The notes under the pieces were generated by a model, which did no database searches, was not told the origin of the DNA, and worked only from the letters and a program-made list of their open reading frames with translations. Below, in pieces: positions 36,162 to 45,337 of a DNA stretch of 64,000 nt (position 1 is the first letter of the stretch; every line of letters starts with the position of its first letter). This DNA is from an uncultured Rhodospirillales bacterium (GTDB lineage: Bacteria > Pseudomonadota > Alphaproteobacteria > CAAGCB01 > CAG-977), in assembly GCA_902777205.1 (NCBI GenBank), contig CACYSU010000002.1:112190-176189 (forward strand), read 5' to 3'. Position numbers and translations under genes: made by a program.

Positions 36162-38021
36162 TCAGTTGACGGACAGCATCATGAAATCCGTCACGCGCTG
36201 CGAAAACGCCGCGGGATCTTTGATCGGTTCGCCTTCGATGATTTTGGCTTGGTCAAACAGAACCTGCACCAACGCTTTGTTCGTATCGCCCGTATCGCCC
36301 GCCGCAACTTTCGCCGCCAGCTTTTTAATCAGCGGGTGGCGCGGATTGATGTCGAAATACCGGTTGCTGACGTACAGCGACGGCTGGTTGTGCTGGCGCA
36401 TCAGGCGTTCCAAGTGAATGGACGCTTCGCCGTCGCCGGTTGACAGCGCGACGGGGCTTTTGGTCAGACGTTCGGTCGTGCGGACTTCTTTGACTTCGTC
36501 GCCGACGATGTCTTTCATAAATTTCGTCAGCGCGTCCAAATCGGATTGCGGCGCCTTTTCCGCCTTGCCGGAATCGTCCGTGACCGCCAGCGTTTCCAAT
36601 TCCTGCGCGCCCGCGTTGACGGCTTTGATCGTCTTTTCCTTGTACTGCGTCAACCCCTGCGGCCAGAATTCGTCGATCGGATCAACCAGCAGCAACACTT
36701 CGACCCCGCGCGCGGCGAACCCTTCCAGCTGCGGATTGTTGCGCAGAACGGTCAGATCGTCGCCGGTGATGTAGTAAATGCTCTTCTGCCCGTCTTTCAT
36801 ACGCGACACATAATCGTCCAGCGTTGTCAGCCCGTCGCCGTTCGTCGAATAAAAACGGCACAGTCCGGCGATTTCCTCGCGATTGATCGGGTCTTCAAAA
36901 ATCCCCTCTTTCAAAACGGCGCCGAAAGCGTCCCAGAATATCCGGTATTCCTGTTCGTTTTCGGAACGTTTTTTCAGTTCGTTCAAAATACGACGGACGA
37001 CGCCCGTTTTGATTTTCGCCAGCACAGGCGTTCTTTGCAACATTTCACGTGAAACATTCAGCGGCAGTTCTTTCGTGTCGATGACGCCCTGCACGAAACG
37101 CAGATAGTTCGGCAGCATATCCGGCACTTGATCGGTGATGAAAACGCGGTTGATGTACAGCTTGATCTGCGCGTTGCGGTTGGGCTGGAAAATGTCGAAC
37201 GGCGTTTTCGTCGGAATGAACATCAGCGCGGTGTATTCGATCGTGCCTTCGGCTTTGTAATGCAGGATGTCCCACGGGTCGTCGAACGCGTGCGAAATGT
37301 GGCGGTAGAAATCGTTATACTGCGCCGCGGTGATGTCGGCTTTGTTGCGCGTCCACAGCGCACTGGCCATGTTCACCGTTTCCGTTTCGCCCATATAGTG
37401 CATGACGACGGGGAAAGAAATGTGGTCGGAAAACTGGCGCACGATGCGGCGGACTTCGGACGCTTCGGCGTATTGGTACGCGTCGGGTTTCAGGTACAGC
37501 GTGATTTTCGTGCCGCGGGAAACGTCCTTTTCCTCGGCGACGGTGAACGCGCCCTTGCCCGTCGAAGTCCACAGCCAGCCTTCCTCTTCGCCGGCTTTGC
37601 GGGAACGCACCTCGACCTTTTCCGCGACCATGAACGCGGAATAGAATCCGACGCCGAACTGGCCGATGATGGTGGCGTCCTTTTGCTTGTCGCCCGTCAG
37701 GTTGTTTAAAAACTCGGCCGAACCGGAACGCCCGATCGACCCCAGATCCTTGATCAGGTCCTGTTTGTTCATGCCGATGCCGTTGTCCGCGATCGTCAGC
37801 GTGTGCGCGTCCTTGTCAGGGGTGATGTCGATTTTGAATTCGCCGTCGCCTTTGGCGATGTCGGGTTTCATGATCGCGGCGTAGCGCAGCTTGTCGCACG
37901 CGTCCGACGCGTTGGAAACCAGTTCGCGCAAAAAGATGTCCGTGTCCGAATAAAGGGCGTTGACGACAATGTCCAAAATTTTGCCGACTTCGGCTTGGAA
38001 TTGCATTTTTTCTTCCGACAT
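36162..38021 (-). CDS. htpG: Molecular chaperone HtpG (Hsp90)
   Basis: 619 residues, typical bacterial Hsp90. The N-terminal GHKL ATPase shows 'LRELVSNASDACDKLRY' near residues 30-46, 'IADNGIGMNKQDLI' near 78 and 'GQFGVGFYSAFMVA' near 120. The middle domain has 'PLNVSREMLQ' near 335. Stand-alone gene with an ideal AGGAGG 5-6 bases before the ATG and a heat-shock-like promoter. A near-parS sequence lies inside at 37041-37056. Confidence 0.98.
   Translation of the reverse strand: MSEEKMQFQAEVGKILDIVVNALYSDTDIFLRELVSNASDACDKLRYAAIMKPDIAKGDGEFKIDITPDKDAHTLTIADNGIGMNKQDLIKDLGSIGRSGSAEFLNNLTGDKQKDATIIGQFGVGFYSAFMVAEKVEVRSRKAGEEEGWLWTSTGKGAFTVAEEKDVSRGTKITLYLKPDAYQYAEASEVRRIVRQFSDHISFPVVMHYMGETETVNMASALWTRNKADITAAQYNDFYRHISHAFDDPWDILHYKAEGTIEYTALMFIPTKTPFDIFQPNRNAQIKLYINRVFITDQVPDMLPNYLRFVQGVIDTKELPLNVSREMLQRTPVLAKIKTGVVRRILNELKKRSENEQEYRIFWDAFGAVLKEGIFEDPINREEIAGLCRFYSTNGDGLTTLDDYVSRMKDGQKSIYYITGDDLTVLRNNPQLEGFAARGVEVLLLVDPIDEFWPQGLTQYKEKTIKAVNAGAQELETLAVTDDSGKAEKAPQSDLDALTKFMKDIVGDEVKEVRTTERLTKSPVALSTGDGEASIHLERLMRQHNQPSLYVSNRYFDINPRHPLIKKLAAKVAAGDTGDTNKALVQVLFDQAKIIEGEPIKDPAAFSQRVTDFMMLSVN
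37041..37056. promoter_or_regulatory. Near-consensus parS inside htpG
   Basis: CATTTCACGTGAAACA keeps the 14 inner and right-hand positions of parS and differs only at the first two. It may be a weak ParB site or chance. Confidence 0.4.
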
Positions 38022-38050
38022 TATAACCTCCTGATGAAAGAACTGATTTT

Positions 38051-38078
38051 AATTAGGTGATCGCCGCGCCGATTTCAA
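38051..38078 (-). promoter_or_regulatory. Possible heat-shock-type promoter of htpG
   Basis: On minus TTGAAA, 16 bp, CTAATT, about 30 bp upstream of the ATG. The GTTGAAA / CCTAATT pattern resembles alphaproteobacterial RpoH promoters, which fits a chaperone gene. A housekeeping reading is also possible. Confidence 0.45.
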
Positions 38079-38101
38079 CCCTTTAAAGGAAAGATTCAGT
38101 C

Positions 38102-40630
38102 ATGGAAAGTGTCGTAAAAGCGTTGCTGGGCCCCACGAACACAGGCAAAACGTATCTGGCCGTCGAACGGATGCTGACGTACCGCACGGGGATGATCGGG
38201 TTTCCGCTGCGTTTGCTGGCGCGCGAAAACTATGACAAGATCGTCCGGATCAAAGGGGAGGGCGCCGTCGCCCTGATCACGGGCGAAGAAAAAATCATGC
38301 CCGAATCCCCGTCCTATTTCGTCTGCACGGTCGAAGCGATGCCGCTGGAACGCAGGGTCGAATTTCTGGCCGTCGATGAAATCCAAATGGCGGCGGACAC
38401 CGAACGCGGGCACATCTTCACCGACCGCCTGCTGAACGCGCGGGGGATGCGGGAAACGATGTTTCTGGGCGCGGAAACGATCAAACCGCTGTTGAAACAG
38501 CTGCTGCCCGACATTGAAATCGAAACGCGCCCCCGCTTTTCAAAACTGACCTGCACGGGAATCAAGAAAATCACCCGTCTGCCGCCGCGGTCGGCGGTGA
38601 TCGGGTTTTCAATCCCCGACGTGTACGCACTGGCCGAATTGATCCGCCGGCAAAAGGGCGGCGCGGCGGTCGTCATGGGCGCGTTGAGTCCCCGCACCCG
38701 AAACGCGCAGGTCGATATGTTCCAATCGGGCGAGGTCGATTATCTGGTCGCCACCGACGCGATCGGCATGGGGCTGAACATGGACGTGCGGCACGTCTGC
38801 TTCACGTCCCTGCGCAAATTCGACGGGCAGAGGATGCGAGCTCTGACGCCGGCCGAACTGGCGCAGATTGCGGGGCGCGCGGGACGCTATATGCAGGACG
38901 GCACGTTCGGCGCGGCAGCGGAGGCGTCCGCAATGACGCAGGACGTGATCGACCGGATTGAGGAACACCGCTTTGAACCTTTGCCGCACCTGTTTTGGCG
39001 CAATCCGGATCTGCGGACGACGACGATCGAATCCCTGATCCGCAGCCTGAACGTCCGCCCCGACAAAGCCGGTCTGGTCGGCGCGCGCAAGGCCGAAGAC
39101 CAGCAGGTGCTGGAATCGCTGGCGCGGGACGCGGGGATCGTGCGGCTGGCGGACAGCCCGTCGCGGGTGGCGTTGCTGTGGGACGTGTGCCGCATCCCCG
39201 ATTTCCGCAAAGTCACGCCCGAAGCCCATGCCAAACTGGTCGGGCGCATCTACCGCCATATTTTGGAAACCGGCCGCGTGCCGCAGGATTTCATGGAAAA
39301 GCAGGTCGCTTTTCTGGATAATGCGAACGGCGACATTGATACCGTCACGGGACGTATTGCAGGAATCCGAATTTGGACGTATATTGCGCAAAGGAAGGAA
39401 TGGATCGACCGGTCGGCGTACTGGCGTGAAAGGACGAGGGCGGTTGAAGACAGGCTGTCGGACGCTTTGCATCAAAAGCTGGCTCAACGGTTCGTGGATA
39501 GGCGTACATCTGTTTTGGTTAAAGGTATGAAAGCACAAGTTGAATTGTTCACTAAAATCGACGAAGACGGCGTTGTCGAAGTCGAAGGGCAGCAGGTCGG
39601 TAAAATGAACGGACTGCGTTTTGAACCGATCACGGGCGCGGGCAAATTCGCCGACCGCGTTTTGATTTCGGCGGCGGAAAAGGCTTTGCAGACGGAGTTT
39701 CAAAACAGGACGGCGGCCGTCTGCGCCGCGCCGCAGGACGATTTCGCGCTGGAAAACAACGCGGAAATCCTGTGGAAAGGGCAGGTTTTGGGCAAAGCCG
39801 TCAAAGGCCGCGACATCCTGCACCCCGCCGTGACCGTCAGCGTTCACGAAACCGTCGATCAAACGCAGATTGATCAGGTCAAGGCGCGCCTGACCGGTTG
39901 GCTGGAAGTATATCTGAACAACAAAATCGCGCCGCTGTTCACGGCTTTGCGCACGCTGGACGAGGAAAATGCGTCGGGTTCCGCCCGCGGCATTTTGTGG
40001 CAGGTCGCCGAACAGCTGGGGACGATGCCGCGCGAAAAAGTGGCCGATCTGATCAAAGGGCTGAACGACGCGGATAAAAAGGTGCTGGCCAAGGCCGGTT
40101 TGCGGCTGGGTCACGACTATCTGTTTTTCCCGATGCTGCTGAAACCCGCGGCGCAGCGCGTTTTGGCCGTTTTGTGGAAAATCTGGTTTGAAAAGACGCA
40201 GTACGAAACCGGATTCGCCATTGACGGAAAGATGTCTTTCGCCGTCGAACGCGGCGTTCCGCGCGCCCTGTATCTGACGCAGGGATACGCTTTGGCCGGA
40301 ACGCGGGCGATCCGCGTCGATGTGATGGAACGGTTCACCGCGAAATTGCGCGAAATCACCCGTCAGGACAAGGGAAAACCGCAGATTCTGCCGCTGGAAC
40401 TGCTGTCGATCGCCGGATTGAAACGCGACGAAGCCGCGGACGTGTTCGGTTTCCTCGGGTTCAAAGTCACAAAGGAAACGAAAACCGAAACCGTCGGCGA
40501 GGAAACGAAGGAAACCGAAATCCTGATGATCCAGCCGAAATTCAGAAAACACAAAGCCCCGAAAAACGACGAAAAGGCAATCGACCCGACATCGCCGTTC
40601 GCGGCTTTGGCGGCGCTGAAAAAGAAATAA
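38102..40630 (+). CDS. Suv3/MgpS-like RNA helicase
   Basis: 842 residues, SF2 helicase. Walker A 'GPTNTGKTYLA' is near residue 10, 'GFPLRLLAREN' (Ia) near 33, the DEAD-box equivalent 'VDEIQM' near 91, motif V 'VATDAIGMGLNMDV' near 212 and motif VI 'QIAGRAGRYMQDG' near 258. The very short N-terminus and long C-terminal extension fit the alphaproteobacterial Suv3 homologue related to the mitochondrial degradosome helicase. It is followed 3 bp later by an S4 RNA-binding gene, suggesting a shared RNA-related role. Confidence 0.92.
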   Translation: MESVVKALLGPTNTGKTYLAVERMLTYRTGMIGFPLRLLARENYDKIVRIKGEGAVALITGEEKIMPESPSYFVCTVEAMPLERRVEFLAVDEIQMAADTERGHIFTDRLLNARGMRETMFLGAETIKPLLKQLLPDIEIETRPRFSKLTCTGIKKITRLPPRSAVIGFSIPDVYALAELIRRQKGGAAVVMGALSPRTRNAQVDMFQSGEVDYLVATDAIGMGLNMDVRHVCFTSLRKFDGQRMRALTPAELAQIAGRAGRYMQDGTFGAAAEASAMTQDVIDRIEEHRFEPLPHLFWRNPDLRTTTIESLIRSLNVRPDKAGLVGARKAEDQQVLESLARDAGIVRLADSPSRVALLWDVCRIPDFRKVTPEAHAKLVGRIYRHILETGRVPQDFMEKQVAFLDNANGDIDTVTGRIAGIRIWTYIAQRKEWIDRSAYWRERTRAVEDRLSDALHQKLAQRFVDRRTSVLVKGMKAQVELFTKIDEDGVVEVEGQQVGKMNGLRFEPITGAGKFADRVLISAAEKALQTEFQNRTAAVCAAPQDDFALENNAEILWKGQVLGKAVKGRDILHPAVTVSVHETVDQTQIDQVKARLTGWLEVYLNNKIAPLFTALRTLDEENASGSARGILWQVAEQLGTMPREKVADLIKGLNDADKKVLAKAGLRLGHDYLFFPMLLKPAAQRVLAVLWKIWFEKTQYETGFAIDGKMSFAVERGVPRALYLTQGYALAGTRAIRVDVMERFTAKLREITRQDKGKPQILPLELLSIAGLKRDEAADVFGFLGFKVTKETKTETVGEETKETEILMIQPKFRKHKAPKNDEKAIDPTSPFAALAALKKK

Positions 40631-40633
40631 GCG

Positions 40634-41005
40634 GTGGAATCCCAACGCATCGACAAATGGCTGTACTTTACCCGTTTTGCCAAAACGCGGACGGCGGCGC
40701 AGGAAATTGTCGCGGGCGGCCACGTCGCGCTGAACGGGGACAAAGTCCTGAAATCGTCGGTTGACGTTAAAATCGGCGACGAACTGGTTTTCCTGCGCGC
40801 GACCGTACGGTTTTTCGTGCGGGTGGCCGGATTCGCCGAACGGCGGGTCGGCGCGCCCGCCGCGCAAACGCTGTACGAAAACCTGCGCGAACCGGAACGG
40901 ACGGCGCCGCCGCCGAAATCCGCGTTTGAATACCGTCCGGCAGGATCGGGGCGGCCGACCAAACGCGACCGCCGCGCGCTGAACCGGCTGAAAGGCAAAT
41001 TTTAA
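40634..41005 (+). CDS. S4-domain RNA-binding protein (Hsp15-like)
   Basis: 123 residues. 'QRIDKWLYFTRFAKTRTAAQEIV' at the N-terminus and 'GHVALNGDKVLKSSVDVKIGDEL' form an S4 fold, followed by a basic tail. Hsp15/HslR-type proteins bind 50S subunits with nascent chains. The GTG start is 3 bp after the helicase stop, consistent with cotranscription. Confidence 0.9.
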   Translation: MESQRIDKWLYFTRFAKTRTAAQEIVAGGHVALNGDKVLKSSVDVKIGDELVFLRATVRFFVRVAGFAERRVGAPAAQTLYENLREPERTAPPPKSAFEYRPAGSGRPTKRDRRALNRLKGKF

Positions 41006-41023
41006 CCGCGTTTCGATTCCGTC

Positions 41024-41051
41024 TTGAAAAGCGGGGGGAAAAGTTTATATT
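41024..41051 (+). promoter_or_regulatory. Promoter of the ferredoxin gene
   Basis: TTGAAA, 16 bp, TATATT, ending 36 bases upstream of the ATG at 41088, which has GAGGAG as ribosome binding site. Confidence 0.55.
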
Positions 41052-41087
41052 GACTGTGTCATACAAACCAGTTTGAGGAGATTTAAA

Positions 41088-41312
41088 ATGGCTTCTGTTA
41101 TTAACGATTCCTGCGTGAAATGCCTGACCTGCATCGACGTTTGCCCCGTCGGCGCGATCACCGAAGCGGACACGCAGGCCGTTGTCAACCCCGACACCTG
41201 CATTGATTGCGGCGTTTGCATTTCCGAATGTCCGCAGGGCGCGATCTGCAACGACGCCGACGCCGACGAAAAATGGATCAAGTTCAACGCCGAAGAATCC
41301 GCGAAGGCTTAA
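41088..41312 (+). CDS. 2[4Fe-4S] ferredoxin
   Basis: 74 residues with two CxxCxxCxxxCP motifs ('CVKCLTCIDVCP' near residue 10 and 'CIDCGVCISECP' near 40), giving two low-potential [4Fe-4S] clusters. It is a clostridial/FdxA-like small electron carrier; the partner is unknown. ATG 41088 is preferred over an upstream in-frame ATG because of the GAGGAG placed 7 bases before it. Monocistronic with its own promoter and terminator. Confidence 0.93.
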   Translation: MASVINDSCVKCLTCIDVCPVGAITEADTQAVVNPDTCIDCGVCISECPQGAICNDADADEKWIKFNAEESAKA

Positions 41313-41335
41313 TTCCGTTTCAAACGCGAAAAATC

Positions 41336-41368
41336 AAACCCCCGTCCGGCATTTCCGGCGGGGGTTTT
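41336..41368. terminator. Terminator after ferredoxin gene
   Basis: AAACCCCCG pairs with CGGGGGTTT, with an inner CCGG/CCGG extension, followed by TTTT. The A-rich 5' flank makes it usable by the convergent specificity gene as well. Confidence 0.85.
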
Positions 41369-41376
41369 CATTGGCG

Positions 41377-41952
41377 TCAAACATTCGCGACTTTCCGCGT
41401 TTCGGATATGACTTTGTCTTTCCACAACACAACGTCCCTGATCGCCAGTTTTTGCTGCGCCGTGACGAACGATTCCATAAAAGCAAAATCGGGTGTTCCG
41501 TCGGGTGTTGTAGGAAGAAGAACGCGACTCTTTTCCATTCGTTCCTTATTCCATTTTTGCGTATAACTAAACTTTTGCGAAAAGTTTTTAAATACGGCGC
41601 AGAAAAACAACGCTCGCTTTCTGTTCAGAATCCAATTTTCTTTTGAATAGCATATATTCACATCATCGGAAGCGTAAAAAGGTTCTTCCTGATAAAAAGA
41701 ACAGCCGACACTGCCGTTATAGTTAACGGATATGCAATTCGGTTTCCACACTGTTGTTGTTTCAATGCGTTCCCGTATGCCGTTATTGGAAGAAATCGCC
41801 CCTAAGAAATTGATGTTTCCGGGTTTTATATTTTCTTTTGTCAGTCTTTTCCCTTTAACGATATCAAACAATTCCCCGATTTTAAATTCTTTCCATTCGC
41901 CCCCGTTTTGTTCAAATTCCTTCTTCAATTCCGCCAAACGGGGGCTTGTCAA
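41377..41952 (-). CDS. Single-domain specificity (S) subunit of restriction-modification system
   Basis: About 191 residues with one target-recognition domain: 'EWKEFKIGELFDIVKGKRLTK' style start near residue 20 and a conserved terminal helix ('FVTAQQKLAIRDVVLW'). In BcgI-type enzymes this B subunit directs the nuclease-methylase A subunit to its sequence. The frame is open upstream through the end of the A gene. I take the TTG at 41952, whose TTGA overlaps the A-subunit stop. Alternatively the two were one chain split by a frameshift, because the frame upstream of the TTG encodes 'GNARKF', which reads as a linker. Confidence 0.78.
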   Translation of the reverse strand: MTSPRLAELKKEFEQNGGEWKEFKIGELFDIVKGKRLTKENIKPGNINFLGAISSNNGIRERIETTTVWKPNCISVNYNGSVGCSFYQEEPFYASDDVNICYSKENWILNRKRALFFCAVFKNFSQKFSYTQKWNKERMEKSRVLLPTTPDGTPDFAFMESFVTAQQKLAIRDVVLWKDKVISETRKVANV

Positions 41953-43952
41953 AAATTTTCGGGCGTTCCCTCCGATTTCAACAGGGTTGACACTTTCCAC
42001 GCCAGATAATCCGCGACGGTTTTTCTGAAATCGGATTCGGTCGGGATCGTGTCCACCTGTTTGTGCTGCGCGTATGTCCAATCGTCGCCGTTCAGGGAAA
42101 TCGTGTCCTCTATCACGCAATCGTCAAAATAATGCGTCGCCTTTTTGCGGTTTAAAACGATGTCGGCGACTTCGCGATAGCGGCCGGCGGCGTCGCCCGT
42201 GTTTTTCAGATTAACGTCCGCGCTTGATTTTTTGCGGTTTTGGCGCGTATAGCCGTCGTTTGAAAAATCAATGAATTTCACCAGATTGTCCGCACTGTGC
42301 GGAACGCCGGCGTCAAAAACGTAAATCGCCGTCTGCACGCCCGCTTTGCCGCAAAAGATGTCGCTCATGTGAATCGCGGCGACCAGCGTGTTGCGTTTCA
42401 ATATTTCCTTTGTGTAGGGCAAACCGTTGCCGCTGCCGGCGTTTTCCTGAATTAAAACCGCGGCGCGGCCGCCCGACATCCGGCTCAGCGCGCGTTCAAC
42501 AAAAACGAATCCCTTTCCTTTGGCGGAATAGGGCGGATTTAAAAGGAATACATCGGCGGGAAACGGCGTGTCCTTTTGCGATCCCTGTTCGTAATTGCCT
42601 TTAAATTCGGTCAGGGAATCCTTGTGCAAAATGTTGCACGATCCATCCCCCATCAAAATCATGTTCAGCACCGCCAACATATAAATATCGGCGCGCAGTT
42701 CGACGCCCAACAGCTGAAAATATTTGATATGCGCGATTTTTTCGGCGCGTTCTTTCGGGCTGGTGATCGTTTTTTCCGCGTCGTCGATCATTTGCTTCAT
42801 CGCGGAAATCAAAAATCCCGCGCTGCCCGTCGCATAGTCCCAAACATAGCTGTCCTTATTGACTTTGCACAGCTTCGCCATAAATTCGCAGACATAGCGC
42901 GGGGTCAGAACGACATCGTTTTTGTCGCCGTCCGGAATGTCCACCCATTCGTTCAGCACGTTGAACAGCCTGCCCGTAAAATCCAAATGCCGCGCGGACG
43001 TGAAAATCGGCATAATGTCGTTTTTAATGACGGTATAGACGGTTTTAATTTTGCTTTCACCGTTTTCAGGCTTGTAGATTTGCGAATAAACGAACACCTG
43101 CGACAAATCGGAAACGATCAGTTCCCGTTTTTCCTTGGGCAGGTTCTTTTCGTTTAAAAAATCGGCGATTTTGTTGACGACGATCTTTCCGTCGTTTGAA
43201 TTTTCCCCTGTGTCGCCCTTTAAATCCGTTATTTCCAACGGGGAAACCCTGCCGTCAACGCCTAAAGCTGCCATAATCAGCCCTGCCACCAACTGAACGC
43301 GCGACCCGACGGATATTTTCAATTCGTCGTGCATTTTCTGGTTTAACGCTTTCAGCTTGATTTCGATCTGGTTTTCGTAATCTTTGGCTTTCGCCTCTTT
43401 CTCCTCTTCGGTCAGGGAAAGCGCGTCGATTTTTTGAACGAAGCTTTCAAAGTTTTCCGGATACAGAAAGCTTAAATCGCTGTAATCGCCGACTTTTTTC
43501 GGGATGCAAAAGTTGTTCGCCGAAACGTAATAAACGCCAAGTTCCGTTTTGATTTCGCCCGCGTCTTCGTATCCGTTCACGCCGACGGCGACGGATTCCT
43601 TGTACGACATTGTGTTTTTCACAATCGCATCGGCGTAATGAACCGCCCCGTTCACCGCGTATTTTTGAATGTTGGACGCCTTGGAATTGTCGATTTCGCC
43701 GTTCGGCGCGGTTTTGATCAAATCCCCTTTCGTTCCTTTGACTTCGATCATCACGGGAATCTTGCGATTGGATTTCGTCGTCAGAAACAATTTGATGTCG
43801 GGATAGTTGCTGCCTTTTCCGCCGCTTTTGGACGGGGCGTTTTTCAACGCGTCGTCTATTTCGGCGTTAACGCTTTCGATTTTGGTGAACGTCCGGCATT
43901 TTTTCAGCCATTCCTTCGCGATGTTTTCGATTTTTTCTTCGATACTGGGCAT
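41949..43952 (-). CDS. BcgI-like nuclease-methyltransferase (A subunit)
   Basis: 667 residues. An N-terminal PD-(D/E)xK nuclease is suggested by 'YPDIKLFL' near residue 50 and 'VMIEVKGTKG' near 68. It is joined to an N6-adenine methylase with SAM motif 'VWDYATGSAGFLISAM' near 362 and 'LLNPPYSAKGKG' near 470. Such fusions paired with a small S protein form type IIB/IIG enzymes that cut and modify. ATG 43952 follows AAAGGAA; an in-frame TTG one codon earlier is less likely. It lies directly behind the diverged leader (43953-44225). Confidence 0.85.
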   Translation of the reverse strand: MPSIEEKIENIAKEWLKKCRTFTKIESVNAEIDDALKNAPSKSGGKGSNYPDIKLFLTTKSNRKIPVMIEVKGTKGDLIKTAPNGEIDNSKASNIQKYAVNGAVHYADAIVKNTMSYKESVAVGVNGYEDAGEIKTELGVYYVSANNFCIPKKVGDYSDLSFLYPENFESFVQKIDALSLTEEEKEAKAKDYENQIEIKLKALNQKMHDELKISVGSRVQLVAGLIMAALGVDGRVSPLEITDLKGDTGENSNDGKIVVNKIADFLNEKNLPKEKRELIVSDLSQVFVYSQIYKPENGESKIKTVYTVIKNDIMPIFTSARHLDFTGRLFNVLNEWVDIPDGDKNDVVLTPRYVCEFMAKLCKVNKDSYVWDYATGSAGFLISAMKQMIDDAEKTITSPKERAEKIAHIKYFQLLGVELRADIYMLAVLNMILMGDGSCNILHKDSLTEFKGNYEQGSQKDTPFPADVFLLNPPYSAKGKGFVFVERALSRMSGGRAAVLIQENAGSGNGLPYTKEILKRNTLVAAIHMSDIFCGKAGVQTAIYVFDAGVPHSADNLVKFIDFSNDGYTRQNRKKSSADVNLKNTGDAAGRYREVADIVLNRKKATHYFDDCVIEDTISLNGDDWTYAQHKQVDTIPTESDFRKTVADYLAWKVSTLLKSEGTPENF

Positions 43953-44225
43953 CAAGCGTTTCCTTTAAACGAAAAAGTCGCCTGATGAAGGCGACCGGAA
44001 GTTGGAAACTACTCTAATGAAATAGTGCGACATATTCGCATACGCCCAACACGCCGCGGTCAACTAGTATTCCACGGTGTTTTGCATACACTTATTTTGT
44101 CGCCTTCCGGTCATTTGAACCAGAAGGCGTGCAAAATTATCGTCTTTACACAAGACGCATTAGAGGGGTTTCCACACCCCGAAACATTCATCAAATGTTT
44201 CGGGTAAAGGATAAAGCCCAACCGT
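43953..44225 (-). ncRNA. Diverged structured leader RNA, copy 6 (upstream of BcgI-like gene)
   Basis: It has little primary similarity to copies 1-5 but the same architecture. A strong hairpin CGCCTTCTGGT/ACCGGAAGGCG occupies 44101-44129. A downstream CTTCCGG (43995-44001) can instead pair with the CCGGAAG of that hairpin. A terminator hairpin TCGCCT/AGGCGA with T-run lies at 43973-43994. A short ORF begins at CGT-ATG, as in the other copies. CTCTAATG and CATTAGAG (44158-44165 and 44012-44019 on the plus map) can close the whole element by an 8-bp long-range stem. A promoter is not clear; a TATCCT-like -10 lies near 44210. Confidence 0.6.
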
Positions 44226-44232
44226 TAAAATA

Positions 44233-45321
44233 TTATTTCAGCGTTTTTCCCAAATCGTCCACGTTGATGACCGATTTGCGGAATTTTTCGGCGTTCAAAT
44301 CGTATCCTTCGACGTGCCATCCGGGGACGTGCGTCGCTTTTTCGATCAAAGCGGGCAAATCTTCGCGCGTCAGGCCGATGTCCGCCAGCGTGACGGGCAG
44401 CCCCGTTTTTTTATAAAACCGCATCACGCGGTCGCGCAATTCGGTTTGTCCGTCGTAATCCAACAAAACAGACACGCCGAACGCCACGATGAACCCGTGC
44501 AGATACCGATGCGCGACGGGGAAAATCGTCGCCCCGTAATAAAAGCAGTGCGCCAGATTCGTGTTGTAGTAAAATTCGGGGCAGACCGTCATGTTGCTGA
44601 CCAGCCCCGTGGAAATAACGATATCCAAAACGACCTCTTGCAACGCTTTTGACGTTTGGTTGTTTTCGCAGGCTTTCAGCGCCTCTTCGCCGTATTGCAG
44701 CAGCGGTTCGGTGCAGGCGGCGCACAAACACCGTCCGACCAGCAGGTTCTGATCCGGTTCGACGTGGCGCAAAGCCAGTTCGACTTCGGCCTCTTTGCTC
44801 AGCGCGTCGCCGATGCCCGCGCGCAGATAGGCGATCGGGGATTCAGCGATGATTTTGTCGTTGATAAATACGCACAAAGGCGGATGCACGCAATAAAAGT
44901 TGTTTTTAAAGCTGCCGTCCGCGTTGTACATGATCGCCAAAGCCGTACACGGCGCACAGTTTGACGAAATGGTCGGGAACGTGAACAGCGGTTTGCCCAG
45001 CCGTTCCGCGACGACTTTGCACGTGTCGCAGCATTTGCCGCCGCCGACGGCCAAAACGACATCGGCCGATTTGACGGTTTCGTCCACCGTCAGCGTTTCG
45101 ACGTTTTCATAAGTGGAATCGCCGCCGAACCAAACCCGTCCCGTCACGGAAACCCCGTCGCGCGCCAACGCGTCCGTCAATTCCCCCGCCGCGACGGACA
45201 TGGCGGTTTTTCCGCCGATGATCACGGCTGTCGTGCCGTATTTTTTGATAAAAGCCCCCGCTTTTTCATAAACGTCCGCGCCAATGGCGTAATCGGGCAA
45301 AGTGACGATGCTGCGTTTCAT
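44233..45321 (-). CDS. Iron-containing (glycerol-type) alcohol dehydrogenase
   Basis: 362 residues of the GldA-like branch. The nucleotide-binding region 'AVGGGKCCDTCKVVAE' is near residue 92, 'FPTISSNCAPCTA' near 115, and metal-ligand histidines occur in 'NLAHCFYYG' and 'HRYLHGFIVAFG' near 255-280. It probably oxidises or reduces a small polyol or aldehyde with NAD(P); the substrate is not inferable. The ATG at 45321 (MKRSIVTLPDY) has GGGGG 7 bases upstream. It has a strong promoter with an inverted repeat in the untranslated region. Confidence 0.85.
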   Translation of the reverse strand: MKRSIVTLPDYAIGADVYEKAGAFIKKYGTTAVIIGGKTAMSVAAGELTDALARDGVSVTGRVWFGGDSTYENVETLTVDETVKSADVVLAVGGGKCCDTCKVVAERLGKPLFTFPTISSNCAPCTALAIMYNADGSFKNNFYCVHPPLCVFINDKIIAESPIAYLRAGIGDALSKEAEVELALRHVEPDQNLLVGRCLCAACTEPLLQYGEEALKACENNQTSKALQEVVLDIVISTGLVSNMTVCPEFYYNTNLAHCFYYGATIFPVAHRYLHGFIVAFGVSVLLDYDGQTELRDRVMRFYKKTGLPVTLADIGLTREDLPALIEKATHVPGWHVEGYDLNAEKFRKSVINVDDLGKTLK

Positions 45322-45337
45322 AAAATCCCCCTTTTCA

